Below are positions 8,961-15,784 of a stretch of 49,709 nucleotides of DNA, in pieces. The stretch is taken from the NCBI GenBank assembly GCA_023701435.1, contig JAMPXB010000026.1, forward strand, positions 1-49,709, read 5' to 3'. Origin of the DNA: Bacteriovoracaceae bacterium (GTDB lineage Bacteria > Bdellovibrionota > Bacteriovoracia > Bacteriovoracales > Bacteriovoracaceae). Below the pieces are notes generated by a model. That model ran no database searches. It saw nothing but the letters and a program-made list of their open reading frames with translations, and was not told the origin of the DNA. Each line of letters starts with the position of its first letter. The first letter of the stretch is position 1. The position numbers and the translations under genes are program-made.

Positions 8961-10120
8961 AGGTTGAAGTCAACTTTCTTAAACTGATTAAAGAATGATT
9001 CTTTGCTGTTACCTGTAACTAACTGGGCAAGATCCTTGGCTGAATGAAATCCCAATCCCATTCCGTGACCGCTGAAGCCACCAATCATAAATGTATCCAG
9101 GGGAGCATTAATTTTACCAACCAAAGGCAGCTCATGTTCCGTAAAGCCCATTGTCCCTGACCAACGCTTAATGACTTTATACTTAAGCCCTAATTGATCT
9201 TTCAGATACTGCTCGAGTCCTTTTTGAATAACAGGAGAAATTTTTTCAAAGTCACCGACTTCCCCTTCTTCATCCAGCAGTCTTTTACCACCGATGAGAA
9301 GCGTCTTCTCATCCGCTTTTCTCCAATAAACTCTTTCAGGGGGATCATAATAAAGAGATGGACAATCAAATCCTGCTTCAATCTCAACTGCCAGCATCTG
9401 GGCCCTACGAGGAGTAATGACAGCTTTAAACTGAGAATGAAACTGTGGCAAATAACCATTGAGGGCCAGGATCACCTGACAGGCCTTAATCGTTTGTGAT
9501 TCGGTATTAACTCCAGATGAAGTTATTTCGAAGGCCATAGAGCTTTCAATAATCCCAACTCCTCTGCTTTCGATCAGTTCTCTGATTCTAGCAAGCAGTT
9601 GTACTGGATTAATTTTATACTCAGGACTATTTTCAAAGGCTCCATGAAACTTACGCTGAAGCGCCTCTGGAAGCTGGGATTGATTCTTCCAGAAAAAATT
9701 AAAATTTTCCGGATCGAAATCAGAAGTTGACCATTCAGACAGCTGATCTGCAGTTTGAAAGAGAGTCATGGAGGATGAGCTATCGAAGGTAATATCAGAT
9801 GAGCTCAAAATATGCTGATGGGCAAGTTTCAGAGATTCAACAGCAAAATCATAGAGTTTTTGGGCCCGCTCTGTTCCCCAGCTTTTAGTAAGACTTTTAT
9901 AAAAAGAGACACTGCCTTTGGTTAAAAAGCCAGCATTCCTCCCTGAAGCCCCAGCTCCACAATATTTTCCTTCTAAAACGGTTATCTTTAAATCGGGCTT
10001 CATTTCACTCAGCCAATAGGCCGTTGAAAGACCAATATAACCGCCGCCTATGATCAGAATATCTGTCACCGCATCAGGAGTGCTAACAGAATGTTGTTTT
10101 AACCAATGAGAAGTTGTCAT
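8957..10120 (-). CDS. FAD-dependent amine/amino-acid oxidase (DAO family)
   Basis: This 387-residue flavoprotein has the dinucleotide-binding motif IIGGGYIGLSTAYW near residues 23-36, followed by the acidic ribose-binding residue in VLEGKYC and the motif GAGASGRNAGF typical of glycine oxidase and gamma-glutamylputrescine oxidase relatives. The C-terminal IGGFSGHGMGLG segment closes the FAD site. It should oxidise an amine or amino acid with release of an imine; the substrate cannot be read from the sequence. The ATGA overlap with the peptide-binding protein gene downstream suggests the two handle the same nitrogenous nutrient. Confidence 0.88.
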   Translation of the reverse strand: MTTSHWLKQHSVSTPDAVTDILIIGGGYIGLSTAYWLSEMKPDLKITVLEGKYCGAGASGRNAGFLTKGSVSFYKSLTKSWGTERAQKLYDFAVESLKLAHQHILSSSDITFDSSSSMTLFQTADQLSEWSTSDFDPENFNFFWKNQSQLPEALQRKFHGAFENSPEYKINPVQLLARIRELIESRGVGIIESSMAFEITSSGVNTESQTIKACQVILALNGYLPQFHSQFKAVITPRRAQMLAVEIEAGFDCPSLYYDPPERVYWRKADEKTLLIGGKRLLDEEGEVGDFEKISPVIQKGLEQYLKDQLGLKYKVIKRWSGTMGFTEHELPLVGKINAPLDTFMIGGFSGHGMGLGFHSAKDLAQLVTGNSKESFFNQFKKVDFNL

Positions 10121-10147
10121 GCTTCATCATAACAACTTGAAGTGTCC

Positions 10148-10390
10148 TCAGGAAGCTTTTTTGGAATTCTTGATTTCCGGATAAAATTCTTCCTCATACT
10201 CACTTTTATACTTTAGGAAAAGTTGGTAGTTATGGAATTCTATTTCAGACATCATCCCGATTTGCTCATCAAGGGATTTCTTGAAGCACATATCGATAAA
10301 GTTGAGATGGAATGGATCCAGATCAACGAAGAAATCTTCCGTTAGAGGTATTGTCTTAAGCAGATCTTTTAAACTTTTGGCATGGTACAT
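10148..10390 (-). CDS. Hypothetical cytoplasmic protein, 80 residues
   Basis: The protein is soluble, acidic and probably helical, rich in Phe, Leu, Lys and Glu, with no signal peptide or recognisable motif. The start is well supported: AAGGAG lies 9 bases before the ATG. It lies 27 bp upstream of the FAD oxidase gene on the same strand and may be the first gene of that operon. I do not recognise the family. Confidence 0.6.
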   Translation of the reverse strand: MYHAKSLKDLLKTIPLTEDFFVDLDPFHLNFIDMCFKKSLDEQIGMMSEIEFHNYQLFLKYKSEYEEEFYPEIKNSKKAS

Positions 10391-10572
10391 ATAAAACCAC
10401 TCCTTCCATGAAACGTATCGGTATTAGTAACCAGCTAGTGAAGACGTTTTTTAAAAACTTATCTAACGAAATAATGGGTAGTTACCACCTGTACTAAAGT
10501 ATTTTAATCAACAAAGACTTTTTAGTTATGTCATGGCATGATTAAAGACTGATAACAATTTAGGATTAAAGC

Positions 10573-10920
10573 ATGAATGATTTTTGGGGAAATTTCCTCA
10601 TCGAAATTGGATTATTTACCTTCTTGGGAGTCTTATACTACTTCTACCAGAAGCGGAAAATTACCCATTATGAAGAAAATAAAACTCCTCTGGTCATGGG
10701 ATTTATTCTTCAATCCTGCCTTATGGAAAAAAAGGAAATCGAACAGTCAGAATTAGACTCATTGATTGAGGCCTTAGATGATTACCTTCACAATAAAACG
10801 ACGACTCCACCCATTCCCCTTTTAAGACTTTATCTTAACTCTTCCCGTTGTTCCCCTGAACTCAAGGACGTCATTGATTCCGGGCTAAAAGAGATTGATA
10901 ACGATGATACAAAAAAATAA
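10573..10920 (+). CDS. Hypothetical membrane-anchored protein, 115 residues
   Basis: One membrane helix (about residues 8-25) with a short N-terminal tail is followed by a basic patch YQKRK and a soluble, mostly helical, acidic domain. This gives the look of an inner-membrane protein with a cytoplasmic tail. No family was recognised. The open frame overlaps the greB start by 17 bases in another frame, so the two genes are probably co-transcribed and coupled. The 180-bp gap before it holds the divergent promoters for this gene and for the 80-residue gene. Confidence 0.7.
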   Translation: MNDFWGNFLIEIGLFTFLGVLYYFYQKRKITHYEENKTPLVMGFILQSCLMEKKEIEQSELDSLIEALDDYLHNKTTTPPIPLLRLYLNSSRCSPELKDVIDSGLKEIDNDDTKK

Positions 10921-11389
10921 CTATATCTCCCCCAAGGGCTATCAGAAACTTGCCAGCGAGCTCGAGGAGCTTTTAAGGGTGGAGCGCCCTGAAGTCACTA
11001 AGCTGGTTCAATGGGCCGCCAGTAACGGGGACCGTTCTGAAAATGCTGATTATATCTACGGCAAAAAAAGGTTAAGAGAAATTGACCGGCGTATTCGATT
11101 TTTGACCCAACGCCTGGAAAGCGCCGTTGTAGTCGACCCGACTTCAATCGCATCTGATCAGATTCAGTTTGGGGCTACAGTAGAAGTAATGGACGAGAAT
11201 GGAACCATCAGAAAGTTTACCATTGTCGGTGTGGATGAAGTTGATACTTCAAGAAGTCGTATCAGTTGGCAGTCCCCTATAGGTAAATCACTCCTGGGCA
11301 AGAAACAAGGCGATGAAGTCCTTATCCGAATCCCCTCTGGTGAAGTTATCTATGAGGTTCAATTAATCATCTATCAAACTATCGACTAA
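10904..11389 (+). CDS. greB: Transcription elongation factor GreB
   Basis: GreB binds the secondary channel of RNA polymerase and stimulates cleavage of backtracked RNA. This 161-residue protein has the N-terminal coiled coil with the GreB signature WAASNGDRSENADYIYGKKR, which includes the acidic tip (D and E of GDRSEN), followed by the FKBP-like C-terminal domain (SPIGKSLLGKKQGDEV). It matches E. coli GreB along its whole length. I chose the ATG at 10904 rather than the in-frame TTG at 10895, because GreB starts close to YISPKGYQKL. It is co-transcribed with the membrane protein gene upstream. Confidence 0.95.
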   Translation: MIQKNNYISPKGYQKLASELEELLRVERPEVTKLVQWAASNGDRSENADYIYGKKRLREIDRRIRFLTQRLESAVVVDPTSIASDQIQFGATVEVMDENGTIRKFTIVGVDEVDTSRSRISWQSPIGKSLLGKKQGDEVLIRIPSGEVIYEVQLIIYQTID

Positions 11390-11494
11390 TACCATACCGC
11401 TTAGCTCTCCAATTTACTGGTCTCTTTTTTCCTCTAAGCAATTTTGGGTAGTTGGCCTTAAAATAGAATCTCCAGGATACATAAGGAGATTGTC

Positions 11495-12202
11495 TTGAAG
11501 TTTACTTTGTCATTTCTACTAGTTTCAACACTGTCATTTTCTCTTCAGGCAGAAACAGACAACACTCAGAACTTATACGGGGTTACCCTTAATTCCTATA
11601 AAGTAGATTCAAATAGAACTTATACAGGCACTACAGAGAAAAACTACCCCTTTCCTATCGCTCTGGTAAAAAACGGAATCACGAATTTTACCGACATTTG
11701 TAATAATGATTTTAAATCCTGGAGAAAGTTCACTCCGAGTGAAACCGACTGCAAGTATCATAACGAGCATTTAGTTGAAACCTTTGTGGTCGAAGAAAAA
11801 CGGAATCGTTATCTGATTGGTAAAAGAATTTATAACAGAGGTAGTTCAAATTATTATGAACTGGTTCAAGTTAAAGAATCACAAAACCTTAAAAATCAAA
11901 AAACGATCACGGTTCAATTTAATATGCTGACCGACCAAGAGGTCAAGGCCTTCACCAGCCCCAAGTTTTCCAATGATTCTGCCTTTGATAAAAGTTCAAC
12001 CACCTTTGTTTTGACAGAAGTTTCTCCATATCAGACACACCTGACTTATAACTATACCGCTGAAACCGACCACTGGCTTCTTAATAAGGAAGTTACCGTT
12101 CCTCAGGTATTTGCGTCCATTAGTAAAAGTATCAATAACTTACTTCAAACTGTCGAAGCAGAATCTTCCTATCAGAAAAGAAAACTGGCCTCTGAAAATT
12201 AG
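11495..12202 (+). CDS. Secreted hypothetical protein, 235 residues
   Basis: This is a probable periplasmic or exported protein. The start is a TTG preceded by a clear AAGGAGA ribosome site. The signal peptide MKFTLSFLLVSTLSFSLQA is followed directly by the mature protein. The body is mixed alpha/beta with two cysteines (in ICNND and TDCKYH) that could form a disulfide, and has no motif I recognise. It is flanked by greB and a radical SAM gene on the same strand. The TTG start predicts modest translation. Confidence 0.75.
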   Translation: MKFTLSFLLVSTLSFSLQAETDNTQNLYGVTLNSYKVDSNRTYTGTTEKNYPFPIALVKNGITNFTDICNNDFKSWRKFTPSETDCKYHNEHLVETFVVEEKRNRYLIGKRIYNRGSSNYYELVQVKESQNLKNQKTITVQFNMLTDQEVKAFTSPKFSNDSAFDKSSTTFVLTEVSPYQTHLTYNYTAETDHWLLNKEVTVPQVFASISKSINNLLQTVEAESSYQKRKLASEN

Positions 12203-12234
12203 ATTTTAAGTGGGGCCTGTGGTACATATGCCCC

Positions 12235-13134
12235 ATGAGATTCCTTAGAACCTATATTGAAATATCCAACATCTGTAACCTTCAGTGCACCTTCTGTCCT
12301 GAAGTCGATAGAGACAAGAAGATTCTTCCGGCCGATCAATTCCGAAGTATTTTAAAGCAAGTTCTCCCTCATACTGAGCAAGTATGCCTGCACTTAATGG
12401 GTGAGCCTCTCGCCCATCCGGATTTTTCGCAAATCCTAAAAATTTGTGAAGAAGAAGGTGCTGTCATTCACCTCACGACAAACGGTACATTTTTATCTAA
12501 ATATGGCTTTGATACATTCCTAAAATCAAAGGCCATCCGGCAGATTAATTTTTCGATACACAGTTATAAGGATAATTTTCCAGGACAAGATATCCGGCCT
12601 TATCTTTATGACATTCTCCAGTTTTCCAAAGAGGCCCTAACAGAGGCGCCTCATCTCTACATAAACTTTCGCTTATGGAATCTTCTGCAGACGACAGAGG
12701 CCCGGAATGAGAATCAGAACATCATCGATCACGTGTCAGAATTTTTTCAAATGCCGGTAAATGAAAGAGTGGATGTAGGTTTTAAGAAAAGTAAAAATAT
12801 TACTGGTCGCATCTATTTCCATTTTGATAGTCGTTTTAAATGGCCTGATTACAATGATCCCGATAATGGCAATAAAGGTTTTTGCCATGCCCTTTCTCAG
12901 CAAATTGGCATTCACGCTGACGGAACCGTCGTTCCTTGCTGTCTGGACAAAGAGGCGGGAATACCTTTGGGTAACGTGCTCAAAGAATCCTTCGAGAGCA
13001 TTCTGAATTCTCCACGACTGGTAAATATGAGGGAAGGCTTTAAGAAGCAGCTCCTCACGGAAGAACTATGTCGCAAGTGCACTTACATTAAACGCTTTGA
13101 TAAAAAGCCTCGCCCCGAGACTGCCCCTACATAA
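12235..13134 (+). CDS. Radical SAM protein with SPASM-type C-terminus
   Basis: The protein has 299 residues. The iron-sulfur cluster motif CNLQCTFC (C-x3-C-x2-C) lies close to the N-terminus in a TIM-barrel radical SAM domain. A SPASM-like C-terminal region follows, with GFCHALS, DGTVVPCC, the GNV turn and a final LCRKC, which should bind an additional iron-sulfur cluster. Such enzymes modify peptides or proteins, but no precursor peptide is evident next to it. No good ribosome site precedes the ATG. Instead GGGGC (12212-12216) can pair with GCCCC (12230-12234) immediately before the start codon, which may limit initiation. Confidence 0.88.
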   Translation: MRFLRTYIEISNICNLQCTFCPEVDRDKKILPADQFRSILKQVLPHTEQVCLHLMGEPLAHPDFSQILKICEEEGAVIHLTTNGTFLSKYGFDTFLKSKAIRQINFSIHSYKDNFPGQDIRPYLYDILQFSKEALTEAPHLYINFRLWNLLQTTEARNENQNIIDHVSEFFQMPVNERVDVGFKKSKNITGRIYFHFDSRFKWPDYNDPDNGNKGFCHALSQQIGIHADGTVVPCCLDKEAGIPLGNVLKESFESILNSPRLVNMREGFKKQLLTEELCRKCTYIKRFDKKPRPETAPT

Positions 13135-13158
13135 AATGGTGATCTTTTGATTTTTTGG

Positions 13159-13187
13159 TTGAACTACGGAAAAAGTACGCCTATACT
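13159..13187 (+). promoter_or_regulatory. Sigma-70 promoter of lexA
   Basis: TTGAAC (13159-13164) and TATACT (13182-13187) are separated by exactly 17 bp, close to the vegetative consensus. The expected RNA start is near 13194. The first copy of the putative LexA operator overlaps the -35 element and the spacer. Confidence 0.75.
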
Positions 13188-13215
13188 AGTTTTAAAGATA
13201 CGGAAGAACTACGGA
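13165..13215 (+). promoter_or_regulatory. Putative LexA operator, two 17-bp direct repeats
   Basis: Two copies of TACGGAARAASTACGSM occur at 13165-13181 and 13199-13215. Each is itself made of TACG half-sites 11 bp apart, and a GAAC precedes the TACGGA at 13161 and at 13206. The first copy covers the promoter spacer. The second ends inside the ribosome site GGAG (13213-13216) of lexA. The arrangement suggests autorepression by LexA through direct-repeat sites rather than the palindromic E. coli SOS box. Confidence 0.5.
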
Positions 13216-13222
13216 GACGAGT

Positions 13223-13816
13223 ATGGCCCTTACCAAAAAGCAAAAAGACGTTTTGGATTTCATCACTGAGTATGTGAGAGAAAATGGTTACTCTCCTACT
13301 CAAAAAGAAATTCAAGAACATTTTGGTTTTAAATCCCTGGGCTCTGTACAGGATTACATTAAGTACCTTACGAATGGTGGTTATTTAATGAATGACTCCC
13401 ATTCCGTTCGCGGTCTTATGCCTTCTACTGTTCAGCAAAACTCTGAAGAAATTCCACTTCTAGGTAATATTGCCGCCGGCACTCCCATTGAAGCGATTGA
13501 AAATTCTAATATGATCAGTGTTCCTATTCATATGCTGGGTCGTGGTCAACACTATGCCCTTAAGGTGAAAGGTGAATCGATGATTGAGGATGGTATTCTT
13601 AGCGGTGACATCGCCATTATTAAGCACCAGACTCAAGCAGAAAACGGTCAGATTGTTGTAGCCGTCGTAGATAATGAAACAACCCTTAAGCGCTACTACA
13701 AGAAGGCCAAGCAAATTGAGCTTCACCCTGCAAACAATACGATGAAGCCCATTATCATCAAAGATAAAGAGTGCGAGATTCGCGGACTCATGGTTGGTTT
13801 GATCAGAACTTACTAG
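13223..13816 (+). CDS. lexA: LexA repressor, SOS response
   Basis: LexA represses DNA-repair genes and cleaves itself when RecA filaments form on damaged DNA. The 197-residue protein has the N-terminal winged helix (GYSPTQKEIQEHFGFKS, residues 22-38), the Ala85-Gly86 cleavage site in NIAAGTPIE, and the S24-type catalytic Ser119 (VKGESM) and Lys156 (TTLKRY). It is full length with all catalytic residues present. It has its own sigma-70 promoter, overlapped by repeated operator-like sequence. A 65-residue gene lies 60 bp downstream. No recA or imuB/dnaE2 cassette is in the window. Confidence 0.97.
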   Translation: MALTKKQKDVLDFITEYVRENGYSPTQKEIQEHFGFKSLGSVQDYIKYLTNGGYLMNDSHSVRGLMPSTVQQNSEEIPLLGNIAAGTPIEAIENSNMISVPIHMLGRGQHYALKVKGESMIEDGILSGDIAIIKHQTQAENGQIVVAVVDNETTLKRYYKKAKQIELHPANNTMKPIIIKDKECEIRGLMVGLIRTY

Positions 13817-13876
13817 CTTACTAAGAACTAATTTAAAGACACACGAAACGCTTTATATTCGTCAAGGAGGACGTTT

Positions 13877-14074
13877 ATGCTGGCACACGCACACATGCAT
13901 CCATCTCTTCGTCAAATGAGTGAAACGGAGCTTTTTGCTAAGATTCAAAGCGAACTGATCAACCGTTACGGCGTAGATGATAAATTGGCATCGGAAATGG
14001 CATGGGATCTTCTTGAAGTTCTGTCGGCCGTCGATGGTGATGTAGACATCTTTGAGAAATACTTTCTGCACTAA
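13877..14074 (+). CDS. Hypothetical small soluble protein, 65 residues
   Basis: The ATG has a perfect AAGGAGG ribosome site 6 bases upstream, so strong translation is expected. The protein starts with a histidine-rich segment (MLAHAHMHPS) and continues as probable amphipathic helices with no cysteines, signal peptide or membrane helix. It may be transcribed with lexA or from a TATATT element near 13853. I do not recognise the family. Confidence 0.65.
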   Translation: MLAHAHMHPSLRQMSETELFAKIQSELINRYGVDDKLASEMAWDLLEVLSAVDGDVDIFEKYFLH

Positions 14075-14102
14075 GTAGTTCTCAAGTAAAAAACAAATAA
14101 AT

Positions 14103-14152
14103 GATGAAGTTAGCTCCTTGTGGCGAATGCCACAGGCACGGATAGCTACATC
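14103..14152 (+). other. Structured leader RNA before the 29-residue peptide gene
   Basis: A perfect TGTGGC-GAAT-GCCACA hairpin (14119-14134) sits inside outer pairings CC/GG, TAGCT/AGCTA and GATG/CATC, so almost the whole 50-base stretch can fold into one interrupted stem. It ends 32 bases before the ATG at 14185 and is followed by the ribosome site. It does not match a riboswitch class I know. Confidence 0.45.
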
Positions 14153-14184
14153 TTATTTTAGAGTAACGAATTGAGGAGGAGAGA

Positions 14185-14274
14185 ATGGTGTCGGAACAAG
14201 ACCTTTGGATCAGTAAATCTTTTCTAGTACTGATTGGCAGCTTTATTATTTTTAGCCTGGTGGGCCTACTTTAA
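14185..14274 (+). CDS. Single-span membrane micropeptide, 29 residues
   Basis: The ATG is preceded by a strong GAGGAGGAG ribosome site. The encoded peptide has a short polar start (MVSEQDLWISK) followed by about 18 hydrophobic residues ending at the stop, typical of a small membrane protein. The reading frame is short and could be chance, but the ribosome site and the folded leader upstream argue for a real gene. It ends overlapping the tail of the convergent DUF5522-like gene by 4 bases. Its function is unknown; such peptides often tune membrane enzymes or transporters. Confidence 0.5.
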   Translation: MVSEQDLWISKSFLVLIGSFIIFSLVGLL

Positions 14275-14669
14275 ATGAAAAGGTAGCTCTCTACCATTTC
14301 TTTAGATAAATCCTGATTTTGAAAATGAGGTTTCAGGTACAGGTGCTTAATCACAATGTGATTTTTTAAAAGCAGTCCGCAGATCGTATCTTTTATCCTA
14401 ATGAGTTTTATGTTCTCAGGGAAAAAGGGCTTCCAATCTACCGGGCTTGTGCCTGATTCCTCTATTATTTGCTCGATAAGTGCTGAATCAGACTCTGTAA
14501 CATCAAGAAAGCTCAGACCATGCTTTTTTAAGGTGTATCCATAAGGGCAATGAAGACAGGCCGACTTGCAGCAAGTCCCCCTATTCTTAAGAAACTTGGC
14601 AGTAAAAACGGTGTAACCCTCGGGACTCAGGTAAGAAAGCTCTTTTTCCATAAAATGGATTATAATCAT
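14271..14669 (-). CDS. DUF5522-like small cysteine protein, 132 residues
   Basis: The N-terminal part has the compact motif LSPEGYTVFTAKFLKNRG followed by TCCKSACLHCPYGY, which is characteristic of DUF5522 and contains a CC-x3-C-x2-C cluster able to bind a metal or iron-sulfur cluster. The remaining 80 residues are a divergent mixed alpha/beta extension longer than the usual short family members. The function of the family is unknown. The start may be the ATG at 14669 or a later in-frame ATG (MEKELSY, at 14651). The first lies inside a perfect palindrome that also holds the start of the divergent gene. Confidence 0.75.
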   Translation of the reverse strand: MIIIHFMEKELSYLSPEGYTVFTAKFLKNRGTCCKSACLHCPYGYTLKKHGLSFLDVTESDSALIEQIIEESGTSPVDWKPFFPENIKLIRIKDTICGLLLKNHIVIKHLYLKPHFQNQDLSKEMVESYLFI

Positions 14670-14683
14670 AGGATGATTATAAT
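14659..14683. promoter_or_regulatory. Perfect 11-bp inverted repeat holding two divergent start codons
   Basis: The arms are ATTATAATCAT (14659-14669) and ATGATTATAAT (14673-14683) around AGG. Each arm contains a TATAAT box for one direction, and each direction has an ATG at the expected RNA start point (14669 leftward, 14673 rightward). This suggests back-to-back leaderless promoters or a shared operator. Confidence 0.5.
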
Positions 14684-15389
14684 GCTTCTTCTTTTTTCAT
14701 TTCTTTCTCAGGCCGAGGATATGTCTTCGGAAAAATATTGTTTTGCTTCAAAACAGCACGGTTTATCGGCCGTACAAAAGTTCAAAGCGATTCAGGTTTC
14801 CTCGGACGTGGTAACAGTAGATGACCATTGCCTGATCATTCAAATGAGACCCCATCGCAGAGAAATTATCCAACGCTATTTACTTTCCACTTTTCCTGGA
14901 GCTTATGTCGCTTTCTCCAGTGAGAACGCAAGACGTGATCCCTGCCAGCTAAAGGTGGAAAAAGAAAAAGTTAAAGAAGCAGACAGCTTAGACATTGGGA
15001 ATCGAAATAACATTGTTATCAACAAAACAAATCAAAACACTCACAGTTCTGAGACGATGCAAATTCAAACGTTAAAAGATTTTGAACTGACTATTGATCA
15101 AGATCAAATCAAAGGCTCTTGCCGTTACTTAAATGCTGACCGCTATGAAATAACGATTGAAGTAAGAAAGAATCCAAAACTTCCACTTGTTAATACCCAA
15201 CCAACTGAGGATCAAGAGACGATGACGCTCCAAACGCAACTTCAACTGACTCGTGGGGAAAGAATTGAACTGGGTAGTGTTGTCCGAAACTTAAGAGACA
15301 AAAATCACCAAGTAGATATAACGCCGAACATAGAAATAAATAGATCGAATCAAAAAGTCTCAGAATCGGTCTTTTTGAGCATTCAATAA
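14673..15389 (+). CDS. Secreted hypothetical protein, 238 residues
   Basis: I place the start at 14673 (MIIMLLLFSFLSQAED), where a short hydrophobic signal peptide begins; an ATG at 14655 is the alternative. The longer open frame further upstream runs antisense through the DUF5522-like gene and is unlikely to be coding. The mature protein is charged. It has a glutamine/asparagine-rich middle and a C-terminal half of regular beta-strand-like segments, with four cysteines in all (YCFAS, DHCLI, DPCQL, SCRY). No family was recognised. Export to the periplasm or cell surface is inferred. Confidence 0.65.
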   Translation: MIIMLLLFSFLSQAEDMSSEKYCFASKQHGLSAVQKFKAIQVSSDVVTVDDHCLIIQMRPHRREIIQRYLLSTFPGAYVAFSSENARRDPCQLKVEKEKVKEADSLDIGNRNNIVINKTNQNTHSSETMQIQTLKDFELTIDQDQIKGSCRYLNADRYEITIEVRKNPKLPLVNTQPTEDQETMTLQTQLQLTRGERIELGSVVRNLRDKNHQVDITPNIEINRSNQKVSESVFLSIQ

Positions 15390-15492
15390 ATAAAGTTTGA
15401 CCCGCGTCTTACAAAACCTTACATCTATTAAACCGAGTTAAGTTTCCAACATCACAGAACTTACCAGTTCTTACATTTCATTTCTGACAGAA

Positions 15493-15560
15493 TTGCCCCT
15501 TCATTTTTCAGCAATTGGGGCAAAGTGACCACTCCATATTTTGTTTTGTCTTGGGGGCAA
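15493..15560 (+). promoter_or_regulatory. Candidate enhancer sites upstream of sigma-54 promoter A
   Basis: Three copies of GGGGCAA occur: inverted at 15493-15499, then direct at 15517-15523 and 15554-15560. They lie about 129, 105 and 68 bases before the expected RNA start. The first two form a 7-bp inverted repeat. The distances suit an enhancer-binding activator of sigma-54. Related GGGTCAA and GGGCCAA lie upstream of promoter B. Confidence 0.45.
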
Positions 15561-15595
15561 CTTTATTATTTTGGGAGGTTATGACTTTCCCGCAT

Positions 15596-15611
15596 TGGCA
15601 TGTTGGTTGCT
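15596..15611 (+). promoter_or_regulatory. Sigma-54 promoter A
   Basis: TGGCAT-N5-TTGCT, with GG at 15597-15598 and GC at 15609-15610, has exactly the 12-base offset required of -24/-12 elements. The expected RNA start is near 15622, directly before the first stem of RNA A. The same element with the same downstream sequence occurs at 18297. Confidence 0.75.
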
Positions 15612-15621
15612 TTACAGGAGA

Positions 15622-15784
15622 CCAGCAGGGGGAAAGAACTCCATAAAAGTTCAAGAAATATCCCAGGAAAAGTTTAGCTAACCACTAAGTTTTTCCCCAT
15701 AAAGCCCTCCCCAATAATTTCCCCGTTCCTTCCCCTGCAGGTTTACTAAATAAAAAAAGCCCGAGATAAACCTCGGGCTTTTTT
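15622..15784 (+). ncRNA. Structured sigma-54-driven RNA, copy A
   Basis: Within this 425-bp gap no coding frame is convincing, but the sequence aligns end to end with 18323-18451. A closing stem pairs GCAGGGG (15625-15631) with CCCCTGC (15732-15738). Hairpin P2 pairs GAACT (15636-15640) with AGTTC (15648-15652). Stem P3 pairs GGAAAA (15666-15671) with TTTTCC (15691-15696). A C-rich single-stranded stretch and AGGTTTACT at 15739-15747 follow. The strong terminator at 15752-15784 would end it. The two copies differ by compensatory changes in the closing stem and P3, which supports RNA structure. The family is unknown to me. A trans-acting regulatory RNA is one possibility; the C-rich stretch could pair with ribosome sites. 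Confidence 0.65.

Noticed and set aside
13141..13222. E. coli-type SOS box (CTGT-N8-ACAG) or TTAC-N3-GTAA at lexA
   Set aside because: Neither pattern is present upstream of lexA; only the TACG direct repeats are.
14103..14152. The folded leader as a known riboswitch
   Set aside because: Fluoride, guanidine, preQ1, SAM/SAH and c-di-GMP class motifs were considered and none has the required conserved bases.
14550..14672. N-terminal extension of the secreted protein at 14673
   Set aside because: It is antisense to the DUF5522-like gene and places a signal peptide in the interior.
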